In this document: positions 23,222 through 36,509 of the stretch, piece by piece
Numbering within the stretch: the first letter of the stretch is position 1
Layout: each line of letters begins with the position of its first letter
Source: Tipula vernalis
Lineage: Eukaryota; Arthropoda; Insecta; Diptera; Tipulidae
Length of the DNA: 64,000 nt
Reading direction: 5' to 3'
NCBI GenBank assembly: GCA_958295665.1
Contig: OY282559.1
Location: 260,964,245-261,028,244, forward strand
Notes under the pieces: model-generated
The model's input: only the letters and a program-made list of their open reading frames with translations
The model's database searches: none
Told to the model about the DNA's origin: nothing
Translations under genes and position numbers: made by a program

Positions 23222-23223
23222 TA

Positions 23224-23880
23224 CGTTTATTTTTGAAGATGTAGTTAGAGTATTGTTTTCGTATAATATGGAATTATCTGAAAAGCAGATGCTAATAGTT
23301 TTTTGTGTATAGTGTTTACTAAGTATTTTGTATATGTCGTTAATACCGTATATTCAAATTCCTCGTAGTCTATCACCGAAAATGTTTCAAACTACTTGCA
23401 TTATAGAAATAAATTGTTAATGTAAAATAGAATAAAAAACTGAGAAAGAGATGGGAGCAATAAAAGTTCCAGATTTTGTGTCATGATGAGCAAAAGTTTA
23501 TACAAATATGTTCACTATAAAAATGCAAGGACATTTTACGTAAAAGGAATGATGAAACTGATGAAAAAGACAATTACAATTATTTTGGTGGAAATGCTCG
23601 CTAATTAATTTCCTGGAAATGTCTCATTTTATTTTAAAATTTTATGTTCTGCTTTTTATCACTTAGCTTAAATATCCGAATATATGAAATGAATGTGCTT
23701 ATAGGTCCCTTATTCTTGATAGGATGGTTGTTTGGGCGTTATGTTTGGTCTGTCCAAGTATATAAATTCATACATGAGTTACACGAAAATGGCTGAAAAG
23801 GCTGAAATCCATCTTTATGTGGACCTGCAACAATACAGGGCACTCATCTATTTTGTGTAACAAACAAATTCCCAAGGCCA
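23224..23880. other. AT-rich stretch before the LINE
   Basis: No supported feature until LINE coding sequence becomes recognisable at about 23900. Confidence 0.5.
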
Positions 23881-23899
23881 CCGACTATACTGTCCCTTC

Positions 23900-24792
23900 A
23901 TTATCTTTTGACACAAAGTTCCGGACTAGGATCCTCCTTCCGTCTCCCCGACTACTGTATCATTTTTCAAGCTGAAGTAACTGCCATAAAGGAAGTCGCA
24001 CTGGTTGAGGTATAATGTAATATCAGTTTGTGATATTCGCATATATACGGACAGTCAGGCTGCCATTAAAGCGCTTCAATCACACTTCCTCAAGTCTAAA
24101 GTAGTCCAGAACTGTCTCTCATCTCTTAACGAGATGGCAGATCAGTTCAATATCCACATTTTATGGGTGCCAGGACGTTTCATAAGTACAGGGAATATAA
24201 ACGCCGATGAATTGGCTCGACGCGGTACAACGGACCACTTCTCAGAAAGCAGAAAGGATATTGAAATGCCTCTTGAGGCATGCAAACTGTTGCTTCAGGA
24301 AGAAGCTAGCAAGCTGACTAATGACAGATGGTCAAGTATCACCTCTTGCATAATAACTCGGCAGGTCTAGCCAAAGTCGGACTTAGCGAGATCCAAACAG
24401 CTGATCTCACCTCAGCGAAGTCAGATCAGTGTGGTTGTTGGAGTGATTACGGGACACTGTCTCATAGGGAGGCATGCGAGTAGACTTAGTGTCTTCTCAC
24501 ATGACTACAATAGTCGTAGTTGCGAGGACGAAGAGGAGGAAGAGATAGTACTTCATCTTCTTTGCACCTGCCCTCGTCTGGCACGAAACAGACTAAAGTT
24601 TCTAGGGGCACCCCTCTTCAAAGACCTGACGGACCTCTGTAGGATGGACGTCAGGAGTATCCAGCGCTCTGTTAACAGCTCAAAATGGTTCCAATGAGTT
24701 TAATGAAACAATTATTCGTGGTATGGCTACGGACCATTTTTGTGTCTATGCCTGGTTCTAGTGGACCGCCACCTAAACCTAACCTAACCTAG
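23900..24792 (+). pseudogene. 5'-truncated LINE: RNase H and C-terminal domain
   Basis: From about 23930 the plus strand encodes FQAEVTAIKEVAL (RNase H Glu). The 24005-24370 frame gives IYTDSQAAIKALQ (Asp) and WVPGRFISTGNINADELARR (final Asp). After a frameshift, 24431-24697 gives VITGHCLIGRHASRLSVFSH, a Cys/Glu-rich CEDEEEEE stretch, LLCTCPRLARNRLKFLG and a terminal NSSKWFQ stop. This is the 3' part of an I/LOA/R1-type non-LTR element with an RNase H domain. The 3' end reads ACCTAAACCTAACCTAACCT. Related ends are at 36.1-36.5 kb and 44.5-44.9 kb. RT and ORF1 are missing. Confidence 0.88.
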
Positions 24793-27700
24793 TAGTTATA
24801 TGGGAAATTTTATGAGAGTTAAGTAATTTTCACAAGTCTCTTTTGAAGTCAATTTTACATCATTAAGTGAGTTTGACAGTAAACGAAATAAATGATAGTC
24901 TGACGAGTGATCGCTCTAGGGCGATCATTAGTCAAACACAGTGATCGCTCTTTTATTCCCTACCGTGATCATCGGGCATATTATGTTTGCCTATTTTGCT
25001 CTGACATCGAAGTTATTGAGGTGATTTTCCAATAATGTAGGGATAATGTGATAGTGAATAGAATGAATAAAATTTGTGAGTATAATGAATAAACGGCCAC
25101 AGGTACCCATTTTTTGGATTATAAAAATCCGACATGGTTTACTTTAACCAAATTTAATTGAAAGGTTCGGTTAGAACCAAATTTCCACTTGGGATGAATT
25201 CTGAGGAAATTTGGAGTCCATTTTGACGAAAGAGAAAAAATCCGCTTAGAATTTTGTTAAATTGCACATTTACTGTTATTATTAAGACTTAAATCGCCGG
25301 CCTTTTAATTTTCAACCGAAATTTTTGTGAAGTAGAAAGAAAGAGAAACAGAAATGTGCTTAAAAATGGTCTTCTCTTCAAGGAACAAACAACCTAACCT
25401 TTATTATTCATTAATTTTAGATAAAGGTTTTAGATAATGTTAAGAATATCATAAAAAAACAAGTAAATACAGGAATAAGGTACCTCTTTTTGGGGGGAAA
25501 TATATAATAAACTAACTGCAAAATGCAATGCCGGCGGTTTAAGTGTTAATACTTAGTCCGAAGACAAATCGCTTTAGTCTAAAACCCTGGACTAAGAACA
25601 TTTGCTCGTAGAATTAAAAAATTACCCATTGAAAATTTGCCATTTAAGTGAAAAACTAGGGGTTTTCGTTAATACCTCGAAAACTTTAAAATTTCCAAGA
25701 AAACGGACTTATTTAAATGAAGTAGAGAAAACGAAAAAAAAAATCTAAGGATCATTGTAACGTAGAGTAGAACCTAGCGCGAGATTTTGGCCGATTTTGG
25801 TCACCGTGCTTTCGTTTTTTATTTGTATTTCGACAACCGTGAGCGAATTTTAATAAGACATAAACTGCTGCTTGACATAGTTTTTACAAGTTTTTTTTGT
25901 GAAAATCATCGTCATAAACATAAACGTGGACAAAAGAGAACCGTTTTTTTCAGAAAATTTCTCCTCTTACATTTAAGATAAATCCGTTTTCTTAAAAATC
26001 TTTTATTTTCGAGGTAAATATGAAAACCCCATTTTTGCACCTAAATGTCAAATTTTCCTCCACTTGCACCCCTCTGGCGGGCTGGATGTAAGACATTTTT
26101 TATGCAGAATTTCATCCTACAGAGACTTTTTCTTGGGTTAAACAACCGAGCTTGTTGTAGAACAAGTAGAACTATATGATTTTGGTGAAAGTTTTGAAAT
26201 TTAATCTGCAAAATAACGTGGAAGTGGACTATATGTGATTTTAATCCATTTTTTCTTTTTTGGTGTTAATAAGGACTTCAAATTAGACCGGAATTCATCC
26301 GCAAGTTAATGTTTTAAATTTCAATACATTACTTCCAAATATATGGATTTATCTTTTAAGAATCGTGAGGGACGTTGATTTAATAACTCGAATGCTTGTA
26401 CTTTAATTTAAAGGCAATGGCAACAGGATGCAAATTGTTTTTTTCCCAAATATTTTAATAAATGTACTAAAGAAGTAACTAAGTTTGATTCGGGTAAGGC
26501 CCGACAAAAATACAACAATAAGCTTTTTAATCTAGGCGCCTAGTCGCATAAGATGCAAAACTGAAGAAAAAGTTGCTTTAGGCTGATTAAAAAAGAATAT
26601 CTTATCACCCATCCGAAGGGCGGAAGAGAGGGAGCAATTCGACATGTAGATGCAAAATATCGCCTAAGTTTTCCCTAATATCTCCAAACAATTTTTTGCC
26701 CTTAAATGTCAAATTTTCGTAGGACATTTTTTTAAAAATTGTACTAAAATCCAGAATTTCAACTTAAAGCAACTTTTTTAAAAACATTAGACAAAATGTA
26801 GTAGTACTCAATGCTACATATTAGGTGGGGGGGGGGGAAGGGTAATATATACATTGGGGGTAATATATAAAAGAGTGGAGCTGTAGTCGGTTGCGAATCA
26901 AAGCGACTTCACTGAAAATTGATTTTAACACCAAGGTCCCATTTTGTTTCACGATAATATATCTTATCTTGCAGGGTTCAGCCTTCATTTTACGGTATGG
27001 TTGTGAAGGCAATGATTTCATATTATACTATTGTAAACTATTACTTTCACGTATTAAGGCTTAAACATAAAATACATTTAGTTGGCTTAGCGTAAATAGT
27101 TACGACTCTTAGCTTTAGATAGAGTCCGTTCTAAAACTTTTTTCACTTAAACGATCACGGCTTAATTTAATAATATTCCATTCTGTTATAAAATAAACTA
27201 GTTTATTATACTAGTGCAAACAATAGATTTTTGGTAAACAACTGAAATCAATTGTTAACAACTATAAACGTTTCACTGTTTACTTAACTCACACAGAATT
27301 GGAACAATTTAAACTCAGAAACGGATTATGCTTATCCAAAAAAATTACAGGGGCGATGGCTTTCTGGATTATGGCACTGTATACATATTTTGTCAAAGTT
27401 TGCAAATAAACTGTTACAAATCCCCACATTATCTTTCAATCAATTTCAGCGTTAAAATGTCTGAATTACTCAGCTCTTCCACTCGGTTTTTTCCATCCCA
27501 ATTTTCACAATCATTTTGAATAAAAGATTGAAAATTTAAGGCTGTGAACGAATCAAATAAAACGAATGCAACATTAGTCCAAAATTTTAAATTTTCGAAT
27601 ATACGAAATGGCTGAGGTGCGGGCCATATAAAAATCTAACGGAATCAATACCTTTAGAAATAAGAAGAACAATCTTTAAAATTATGCTCGTAAGCGATTC

Positions 27701-28050
27701 TATCTACAAAACTATTCTTAAATTAATATGTTGGTGAAAATAAATGGAGATTTGTTTGCTTCTCTTGCCCATCACTTTTTATATTCTCAAGCATTATCAG
27801 CGAGAAATTGATATTAAACGATTGCAATATAAACTAACCGGTAGCCTTAGAAAATTGTTGTTTACTTACTTTATATACTTAGTTTCTACAAAATTTATTG
27901 TTCAGGGCGAGAAAACCTAAATTTCGGTATTTAAAATTATTAAAACATAAAAATAAATAATTAAACATAAACCTGTAAACATTACATTTTTTTCCAAATT
28001 TAATTCAAACTGAACTATTGTGAAATTCTGTAATTACCAGCAATCTGTAT
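24793..28050. other. AT-rich stretch without a recognised gene
   Basis: A short hairpin with ~10-bp arms (TGATCGCTCT / AGGGCGATCA) is at about 24909-24929, and a run of 11 G is at 26827-26837. Nothing else is supportable. Confidence 0.5.
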
Positions 28051-28871
28051 GGCTCCGAGGATACCAGTCAAAAACATCTCAGTCAAAAAATGAAAGGAAA
28101 CTAAAACCCAGTCATAAAATTTCCCTTAATATTATAACTAAAACTCCTTTTAAAAAGGAACTTCAGCCAAAAAAAAAACGGTTTTCGAAAATGGAACAAA
28201 CTTCAAAGGTATTTCAGCTACAATTTTTGGACTGGAATACCGTTTGTTTGATTTGCTGTTTTAACTGAAATGTACACCTGTCTATTTTTTGCTCAAGGCT
28301 GTTGACGAGCGGTACCGTGACCCCATGTAGTTTTAAAGGACATTTATCGCCAATTTATTTTCCTAAAGTTATATCTCTTCTATCTAGACGGTTATATCTC
28401 TTTCTGTACATTATGACGGAAAAAAATGGTGAAAATTTTCACTTAGAAAAGAGCGACAAAACCAAATTGAAAGAGACAAATATGGTTAAACATAAGTTTA
28501 ATTTTAAAATATTCTGAAAAATAGACAAATCTCCATTCTAAGTCTTCCTTTTCTTTTACGAAAATTCCATTTTTCAGAATATTTTTTACCCATTTTGGAT
28601 GCATGCTATGCATACAAAGCATAACATTTGTTCACCTTTTACAACCGTTTTGCCTAGAGTTCCTCCTTTTCAAAAGGAATTTCAGTTAAGATTGCAAAAA
28701 TAATCCCAGTTAAGAAAGATTTAACTTGACTGCCTTTTAGTTTTTTGATTGATCGACCTTCTGAAAAGGCATATCATTCTAAAACTATTTTAACTGAGTT
28801 ACCTTCTAATTTTTGACCGAAACTCCTTTCTTTTTTTAACTGATATATTTTTGACTGGTACTCCCGGAGTC
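28051..28871. mobile_element. TIR element with CAGTCAAAA subterminal repeats
   Basis: The left end (GGCTCCGAGGATACCAGTCA..., 28051-28101) and the right end (28823-28871) are inverted copies over about 50 bp with several mismatches. Many CAGTCAAAA/CAGTTAAAA motifs lie in the arms. Near each end an AAAAGGAA/TTCCTTTT segment is also mirrored (about 28145 and 28670). It has no transposase. No target duplication was found, and the superfamily is unknown. Confidence 0.65.
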
Positions 28872-31800
28872 AGATCCGAGAAAAAATAATTTATAATTTT
28901 AATGAGTTTAATGATTGGTATGGACCTCTTTAAAAATAAATGAAACGACAAACATTAGCACCAAAAATAATAAATTGGCAACACATTGTGAACATAAAAA
29001 AAATTTTTTTAGTAACGAAATAAAAAAAAATCAAGACAAGTCTCTATTTTCCAGAATATTTTTAAATTAATTTTAATTTAATTTTTTATAGGTGTTAGTA
29101 AATTGTTGTCTCAAAATTTTTATTTCGATGCCCAAAAATATTTTGTTGTGTACCATTCCATTAGTTCGAATAAATTATAAATTATGCCAATTTATTAAAT
29201 TTTGTTCCAAAAAATTATTTTTTATGATGCCAAGAAATTTTTGTTAAGCGGTAAATTGCGTAGTTTTATTAATTTTTTCTATCTCAAATATTAATTGTTT
29301 CGGTGCCGGTTTATTGCCAGCCAAAATAAATAACATTATTTAAAGGTTTCAACGTTTATTTGTGCATTAGTAATAAATATCAGAAATCAAACCAAGCCAT
29401 TTAAATATTAATATATTTTGAGTTGACAAAGAGTTTAACAAAATTAACTTAAATTCTAATAAAATTTTTGAAAATTGAATGAAATTGATTTGATATCAAT
29501 AATTAATTAAAATTTCTTTAGTTTTGGTTTAAAAAAATTTTATTATTCACTTTCAATAAATTAAAAACACTTTCATTTTTGTGATATTTTTATTTTGTGT
29601 TTCTTTCGCCCTTTGTCAATTTTATTTTACATTTGAATTTGGTTGTTTAAATTCTCTTGCCAACCTAATGATTGTTTGATAATTTCTTATAAATACATAC
29701 AGATTAATTTTAGTTGTTAATCTGACAAGTTACGCGATTTACAAAAAAATAAAATTTTACAGATTTGATGTAGTGTTCTAACGTACAATTTATTAGTCTT
29801 AGAGTTAGCTTTGTCGTTAAGTAGTGGAAGATTATTATTCTGAGGGTAAATCTCAAACTCTTCTACTCTGTTTAATGTATTGAGTAATCGGAGCGTTGCA
29901 TGCAATTTGTTACTAAACCTTTTGTTTGTTTTGTGCAAGATGTTGAGGTAAATCGATTTGTACCAGTGTTTCGGCTATTAAATTTTTTTAAAATATTGTA
30001 CCCGTTTGACCGTTATAAAATAGTTATTACATGATAATTTAAATACTACGCTTTCTAGTAGTCTCGACGTTTTCTTAATTTGTACGCTGATTTTCTCTTG
30101 GTATTTTTTCAGCACAATTTTGAACACGTAAGATATTTCTCGCAACATTTTAAGTGGTTTTGTAGCATTCTGCTATAGATTATGAAAATATGCTGTGTAG
30201 TATAAATAGTCTTGTCCATTTTCAATAAGCAATTGTTTCAGTCTTCTTAGTCAGAGATATTTATATACATTTTAATCAAAATTGTCACATTTTCTGTTGG
30301 TCTTGTCTTATCTAATAAAATTTATGGTAAAGCAATAAACGTGATTTCAAATAATCTATAAATATATAGGAAATAAATTCATTCATTAATCATATTATTA
30401 AAAAACGTGACAATATTATTTCATATCTACGAATATGAGCGTAATGTGAATCTCATTTATTTTTGGCCCTAAATTTCTCAGCAAAGATATTTTCCCCCAC
30501 GCGAACCAAATTATAATTATTTTTTATAGATGACATTTCCTACTAGCCTAACTGCTGAACTCCAATTATTTTAAGGTTTAAGGTGAATTTCTCTTCTATT
30601 TTCATAGAGTTAATAGCATTACATTAAATGCCAATAACCATTAAGCTCTATGAGAATAAACGACTTAGAATATAATTATGTATAAAATACACATACATGC
30701 GACTATTTTATGTCGTTGGTGTTGTACTTAGCATAAATTGTTTTACCTACTTTGTACCGGGTAATTAACTTAAAGGATATACATTAAATAATAACAAATA
30801 ACAATTGTTATGCTAATAAGAAAATTTAATTTTTTTTTTGCATATTACACAACAAATATTCGTCAATTTTTTTGAAATTGAGTTGAATATTGAAACAATC
30901 AATAGAAATTATTATTGTATTATTATGTAGATTCATGTTCATTATCATAAATCGAAAATAAATTGTGTTTTGTAAATTCAATATTGAAATTGATAAAATC
31001 GAGTTTACAAAGAAGGTAACATTTTTATATATGGGTGTAGGCTCTATAGAGACAGTGTGGAGATAGCATTAAATAAATTTTGTCGAACGATTTATATCAT
31101 TCTATATCTATCTATGTTAAATTTTTCTAGGCATATAATGGTATTCAAACTTAAATTAAAAATGTGGAACGGAGCTTAATGTTCAGTACCTACCTACAGA
31201 GATTCCATTAAATAATATATTTTAAAAATTAAATCCAGGTTATATTTCAAATTTTGACATTTCTATTTGGCGAAATGAGAATATTACACACATGAATATG
31301 ACGGGAGATTAAGGTTTACATACGGTTGGTATGTCAATTTTATAACTCACTCTCGACCGATTTTATTGTCTTTTTACCAATCAATGCATAAAGTGTATAA
31401 ACTCGTACTTCGATAAGGCAAATATTTGTCATATGTTCATATCGGATATATTTGAATTTTCTTGGGTTTTTTCTATATTATTTTACTTGCTTGAAAACGA
31501 CTTGATGAGTGAATAGTATGTTTAACTGTTTTCGAACTTGCTTGTCTTACTAATTGACAGAAACGAACTCTGGCCACATACCGTTTACACACTGAAGTAA
31601 CTCAGGTTATTTATGTTTCGAGTTGTTCTGGTAGAAACTATGCACACTAATCAACTCGTGTGTTCAGTTTGACCACTTGAATAGTGAAATTCACGCATAA
31701 CTTTTCTCATTTCGATATTTATATTTGATATGTTTATGATTTAATCAATCGGTAAAAAAGAAAGTGCAATATTTTGTTTCTGTATCTGGAAAGACAGGAA

Positions 31801-32775
31801 TATTGTTTAACTTAAAGAAACAGTAAGGAACAATTTTAGAAACGTGGAACAGAAACTGGTTGCTTTGTTACGTACCTTTACACGTGTGCCGGCATCCCCC
31901 TCTTTTAATATTTAAATCTTTATTTTAAAGGTAGAATATTTTATAAATGTATGTAAATAAAATAAATCATGATCCCAAAACATAACTAAATTATTAAAAA
32001 TTAAACCTAACATAATGTTGATAAAACATAATATTTAAAACTCTTTCACCATTTCCATACGAATAGTTTTTTTTTTATAATTTGTACAATAAAAATTTAT
32101 GTAAAACTAAAGAAAGGATTTTATTTTTGTGTTATATGGTCAATGATCATGAATAAAGGGATACCAAAAGCAAATGAAACATTTTATTCATAAATACAAT
32201 AATGATTGTATTGCGGTGGCACATGATTGTTATATTTAACTTTGATGTTTATTTTTATGTTCAGTTGTATACAATTTCTGGGTATTTGTTTGCTTAATTT
32301 TAAATTCAAATGTTTCAGACCCTGAAGCCATTATTTATTTCATAATGAAAAATTATTTATCTTCGTTGATATTTATACGCGTGGTGCCTTCTGAGTTAGA
32401 AAAAAAGTTTTCGAAGTGCCTTTATACTTGTGAGTCTGCCCGTTATCTGTATGCACACGGATATTGATCGGGCTGAAAATTTAAATAAGTAAGCTATGTG
32501 CATTCATACATATGTCTGCGTAGTTAAGGAGACCCAACTCAATATAATCTAAATGAAATTTGCAATAAGTTTGATATCCTTTACAAAAAAGAAGAAGCTA
32601 AAACTAGTCGAATATTAAATATTAGTAAATTTGCATCCATAAATTTGTTAAAATTTTCTTTTGAAATTTGCCTTGAATAAATTATAAAGCCCTAAACCCA
32701 TTTGAAAACGAAAAGAAAAGTTGGATTCCGTTTTTTCACAATAAATCACAAGTTTTTAATTTACTGTAACCTACG
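28872..32775. other. AT-rich stretch without a recognised gene
   Basis: About 3.9 kb with no supported gene, element end or long repeat. Confidence 0.55.
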
Positions 32776-33320
32776 TCAATCCACCAAATCAACCCAAACC
32801 CAATTTAAACTCAATCATTAATTCAACCCCAAATCAAGTTTCAACTCAACCATCAACCCAACTCTAAGTGTAACCTCAACTAAAACGCAATTTAACCGAA
32901 TATTAAAGCGCAACTCAATCTCTAACTCAACGCGGTTCGAAAACTGTATTGAACTTCCAACTCAACCCTCAACTCTCCCCAAACAAATCCCAACTCAATT
33001 CCTCCCAACCTCCTCACATAACCTCAACTCAACCCCAACTCAACTCCCAACTCAACCCTCAACTCAATCCTCAACTCAACCCCAAACTCAACGCTCACCT
33101 CAATTCTCAAACCAACTTGGTCCGAAAAACTAAATGCGCACAGGAACTCAACTCAAATCAACTCAACCCTCAATTCAATCCCTAAATAAATCCCCAACTG
33201 AACTGCTCATTCAACTCTAACCCAACCTCAACTTGAATTGAATTCAACTCCAACTTAACCCGCAAAGTGAACCCAACTCAAATTCACTTAACGCGTAAAT
33301 CGTTCGCCAACGTCAACGCC
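32776..33320 (+). repeat. Degenerate minisatellite based on CAACTCAACCC
   Basis: About 540 bp of imperfect tandem copies of CAACTCAACCC/CAACTCAATCC with unit length around 11-12 bp. It has a strong C-rich, G-poor strand bias unlike the surroundings. It gives open frames rich in Q, L, N and P, which are a by-product of the repeat and not a gene. Confidence 0.85.
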
Positions 33321-34140
33321 TATCTCAATTCTCAAATCAGAGAACCACGTTTTAGTTTTGGGTCAGTTGGTATGGCAGGTACATAATCTTCTTGATGTAC
33401 AGGTTCCAAAAGTTTTTCAATTCTCCGGCTTGTGGGTTTGGACAAAAAAAAAATGTTGGTTCTTTCTGGATCGAAGTTAACTAAAAAAATTACGTAATTG
33501 TTTAAAAAATGAGAGATACATTTTTTCTTTTCTAAATATTTTTTTTCTAACCGAAGAAATTAAAATTCACTTTTTTAAGCCAATTAACAAAAGTTATGAA
33601 TTTTTTAAATTACAAACGGGGTATAATTAATCAATGTCTAGAAAATTTTAACTACGAAAATAAAGCAAACATTTCGAAATCATGCACTGTTTATTTTAGT
33701 TTTCCTAAGGGCTTAGCGCTTTCTATTTCTACCTATGTACAACAAAAATTGTTGTATTAGAAACAAAATATTTCAACAAAAAATCCTATGTTTATGATTA
33801 TTTTAAATCCCGCCTTCTTTCTACGCGTAAAAATCACTAATACAATCAATTTTTTGGATGATTAATTTTGACGGAGTTTCCAAATATTCAAACAAAGCTG
33901 TGCTATTATTTAAGAGTGTCCCGTTGGCAAAGAGGTTAAAAATTTAGTTACTGTGTAATTTCAAAAATAATTGTCATCCAAATCTAAAATTCTCATATTT
34001 TATACAATCATATTTTAAAAATCCAAATTTCGTAATTAAAATTGATGAGCGAGGATTAACTCGATTTAAAAAATACAAATTTTTAAATGTTTTGTTTGTT
34101 TGTTTGTGTTTATCTTTGCAATATAGAAGGTACCTTTGGT
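33321..34140. other. AT-rich stretch without a recognised gene
   Basis: No supported feature apart from a short GTTT run near 34088-34105. Confidence 0.5.
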
Positions 34141-34455
34141 TAGTTAGCTAGGTTAGAATAAGCTAGGGTAAAAAACCGATCTCGCGAACCAAGCTGCAAG
34201 GCACTCCCAACTCTTTTGCAGTTCGCTTTTAACCCATTTTTTGCGTAGACCACCTGTACATTGCATTTATTCATGGCAGCCTATGGTACTGATACGAAAC
34301 GTGGGTTGGCCCTTAAATTCTGCAGTTCTGTTCATGGTCACCACCGGTCGTAATCAGATGATGAAAAATCCCTTTTGCATCCCGCCCATATCGAGATTGG
34401 TAGCCGATACCTCCCAATCCAAATGTCGCAGCTTTAACCACTGTGTCCGGTAAAT
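34141..34455. other. GC-richer island, possible retroelement fragment
   Basis: The base composition changes abruptly to near 50% GC for about 300 bp. It has TTAGCTAGGTTAG at its left edge and an open 70-codon frame at 34241-34453 without a known motif. This composition matches the LINE-derived islands elsewhere in the window (45.3-46.0 and 52.1-52.8 kb), so it may be a LINE untranslated region. No tail or target duplication was found. Confidence 0.35.
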
Positions 34456-35035
34456 TTTAAAATGTTTCACGTAATTTCCAAAATATTCAAATTTCGTTGA
34501 TTCAGAATAAATAAATTACGTTTAGAGGAACGTTCCAAAATTTTAAAGTTTGATTAAAAATAAAGGAGCATAACGAAATTTGAAATTTTTTTAATTTTGT
34601 CCTAAGCAAATTTTTGTTGTATAAACCATTTCAATTTTGAGAAATATGTGCATTGTGGTTATATTGGGTTCCAGAGTTTTTACGCCTAAATCAAATGAAA
34701 TCAAATTTTTTAATAAAAAATACAAAGTTTCGCAAGTTCCATAAATACTTCGTTGAAATCAGTTTATCCGTCTAACAATTTTTAAAGCCTTCAAATCAAT
34801 GTTTAAGGAGATTTTTGAGTTGGTCGCATATTTTTGAATATTGGGGCAACTGTTTAGATGGCGGTGGATATTTTTATTTTTTCCAGTTTACGGTGTATAA
34901 TATTTTAATAGAATCAATGTAAAAAATTTGAAGATACCGTCCCAACACTTTCATGGAATTTTTGGTTGACTATATGTAATTTGTAAATATAAACTTAAAA
35001 CACCAATTTTAGTTTTACTTTCATACCTGTGTGTT
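34456..35035. other. AT-rich stretch without a recognised gene
   Basis: I see nothing supportable here. Confidence 0.5.
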
Positions 35036-35402
35036 AGGGCATCCAATTCCGGAATTAGGAATTCCGGTATTTATGAATTTCTGTTTTTCATACTAATTTA
35101 GGTAATTTCAACATAATTTTGTGTAATTATAGTCTTCCTTGTAATAAAAAAAAACTACATACAGGGAAACTTGTCTAAAGTCACTATTCAAGCGACCCAG
35201 AAATGTTGATGAATTTATGGAGGTGGTTAGTTTAAGGAATAAAACTCTAATAATTTGAAAATTCAAAGTCAGGCTAAAAAGAAAAATGTTCTTCAATTTT
35301 AACAAAAAATCACCGTGACAACAATAAACATATTACGAAACAATAAACGCTCGTCTCTCAAAATTACCTTATGCATTTACATATTTAATTTTATCGGTCT
35401 GT

Positions 35403-35446
35403 AATAACTATACACATAATACATAATAACTATACACATAATACAT
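35403..35446. repeat. 22-bp tandem duplication
   Basis: A 22-bp segment beginning AATAACTATACACATAATAC is present twice head to tail (35403-35424 and 35425-35446). Confidence 0.9.
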
Positions 35447-36037
35447 AGTATATCTGGTTTCGGACTCAAACAAGCAAATCCAGAAAGTTGCTGTCGTACA
35501 ATGCCAGTTATAAATTTGATGTAAGCAATTCAAGCTCGGGCGGCGATGATATAATTGATGAATTCAGTAGTCTAGTCCCTTGTCACAGAATGCTCATTGC
35601 GGGAACGTTGTTTCACAAAAAAAAAACGTATAATTTGATCTGATCTTCAAAAACGGAATGAATAAACGTATCGCTTGTGACAATGGAAAATTGTCAAAAT
35701 TCCTTAAAATCGTTTTATTGATTTAACGCTCAGACAATTAGTGATTGCTAGTCTTTTTAATTAATTTGTAACAGCAAAACGTTCAAAATTGAAAAATATT
35801 TTATTTTGTTAGTTCATTTTAATGTTTCTAATAAGACAAATTTGTTCGTTTTTACACGATTTTGATTGTCAAAGGACTTTTAATTTTGGTAAAATGGAAG
35901 TGCTTGTCGAGGCTAAAAAACGTATTTAACAGCGAGAAATATCACTACCAAAATTCTAGCCTAAACGTTAGGTTTAATGAGAAAAACGAGAAAAACAGGA
36001 AACACTTGATTTTAATCATTAGTTGAACTGTTTATAG

Positions 36038-36115
36038 AATTATAAGAATATCTAATATTTTAAACGGAATAAAAGAAATTTGACGTTTTTTTTGTAAAAT
36101 TTTGATTTTTAATTT
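36038..36115. repeat. Left flanking repeat of the LINE-minisatellite unit, copy A
   Basis: This ~78-bp segment (AATTATAAGAATATCTAAT...) recurs in the same orientation at about 38336-38410, just beyond the far end of the unit. It is either an unusually long target duplication or two pieces of a duplicated host element. Confidence 0.7.
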
Positions 36116-36119
36116 TTAG

Positions 36120-36506
36120 AGCAAGTCTCGGGAGTCATATAATAGCGCCACCTTTTACCTGGAAAGGTAGACTGACACCCTCGCATGTAGTGAAATAAGA
36201 CAAGTCTGGCCAAAACTAGACTTGAGGCGCACCAAGACATTAAGCTCTCGTGAATTACGAGTAAGAGGGGGAAGGGATTTTCATTCACTTGCTTTGCTCA
36301 TGTCCGGCATTAGCAACCAAAAGTCATAAATTCTATCTATACATCTATCCATATTTATATTTATCTTAATATGTTCAATTAGGACAACTTGTCGGATCTC
36401 GAAAACAGTACAGTGCGAGATGTTCTATGCTATCTAAGTAGCTCTAAATGGTTCCAGTAACGGTGAGGGGAATAAATTCTGTCCCACTCCAACTAACCTA
36501 ACCTAC
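36120..36506 (+). pseudogene. LINE 3' end, copy A
   Basis: The plus strand encodes SDLENSTVRDVLCYLSSSKW followed by FQ and a stop at about 36393-36460, the C-terminus of the same LINE group seen at 24.6 kb (NSSKWFQ stop). It ends CTAACCTAACCTACTGAA at 36493-36510. It aligns over nearly its whole length with the reverse complement of 44456-44895, including the AGACAAGTCTGGCCAAAACT and TTAAGCTCTCGTGAA stretches. An internal segment present in the other copy is shorter here. Everything upstream of the C-terminal domain is missing. Confidence 0.85.
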
Positions 36507-36509
36507 TGA

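Noticed and set aside
24775..24792. Telomeric repeat tract
   Set aside because: Only two to three CCTAA units, at a LINE 3' end, not a telomere array.
25787..25981. 64-codon Phe/Arg/His-rich frame
   Set aside because: No motif, no neighbouring exon and low-complexity ends; consistent with chance.
32949..33185. Gln/Leu/Asn/Pro-rich 78-codon frame
   Set aside because: By-product of the CAACTCAACCC repeat.
34241..34453. 70-codon frame in the GC-rich island as a host exon
   Set aside because: No splice sites or motif found; the composition fits retroelement-derived sequence better, although this is not proven.
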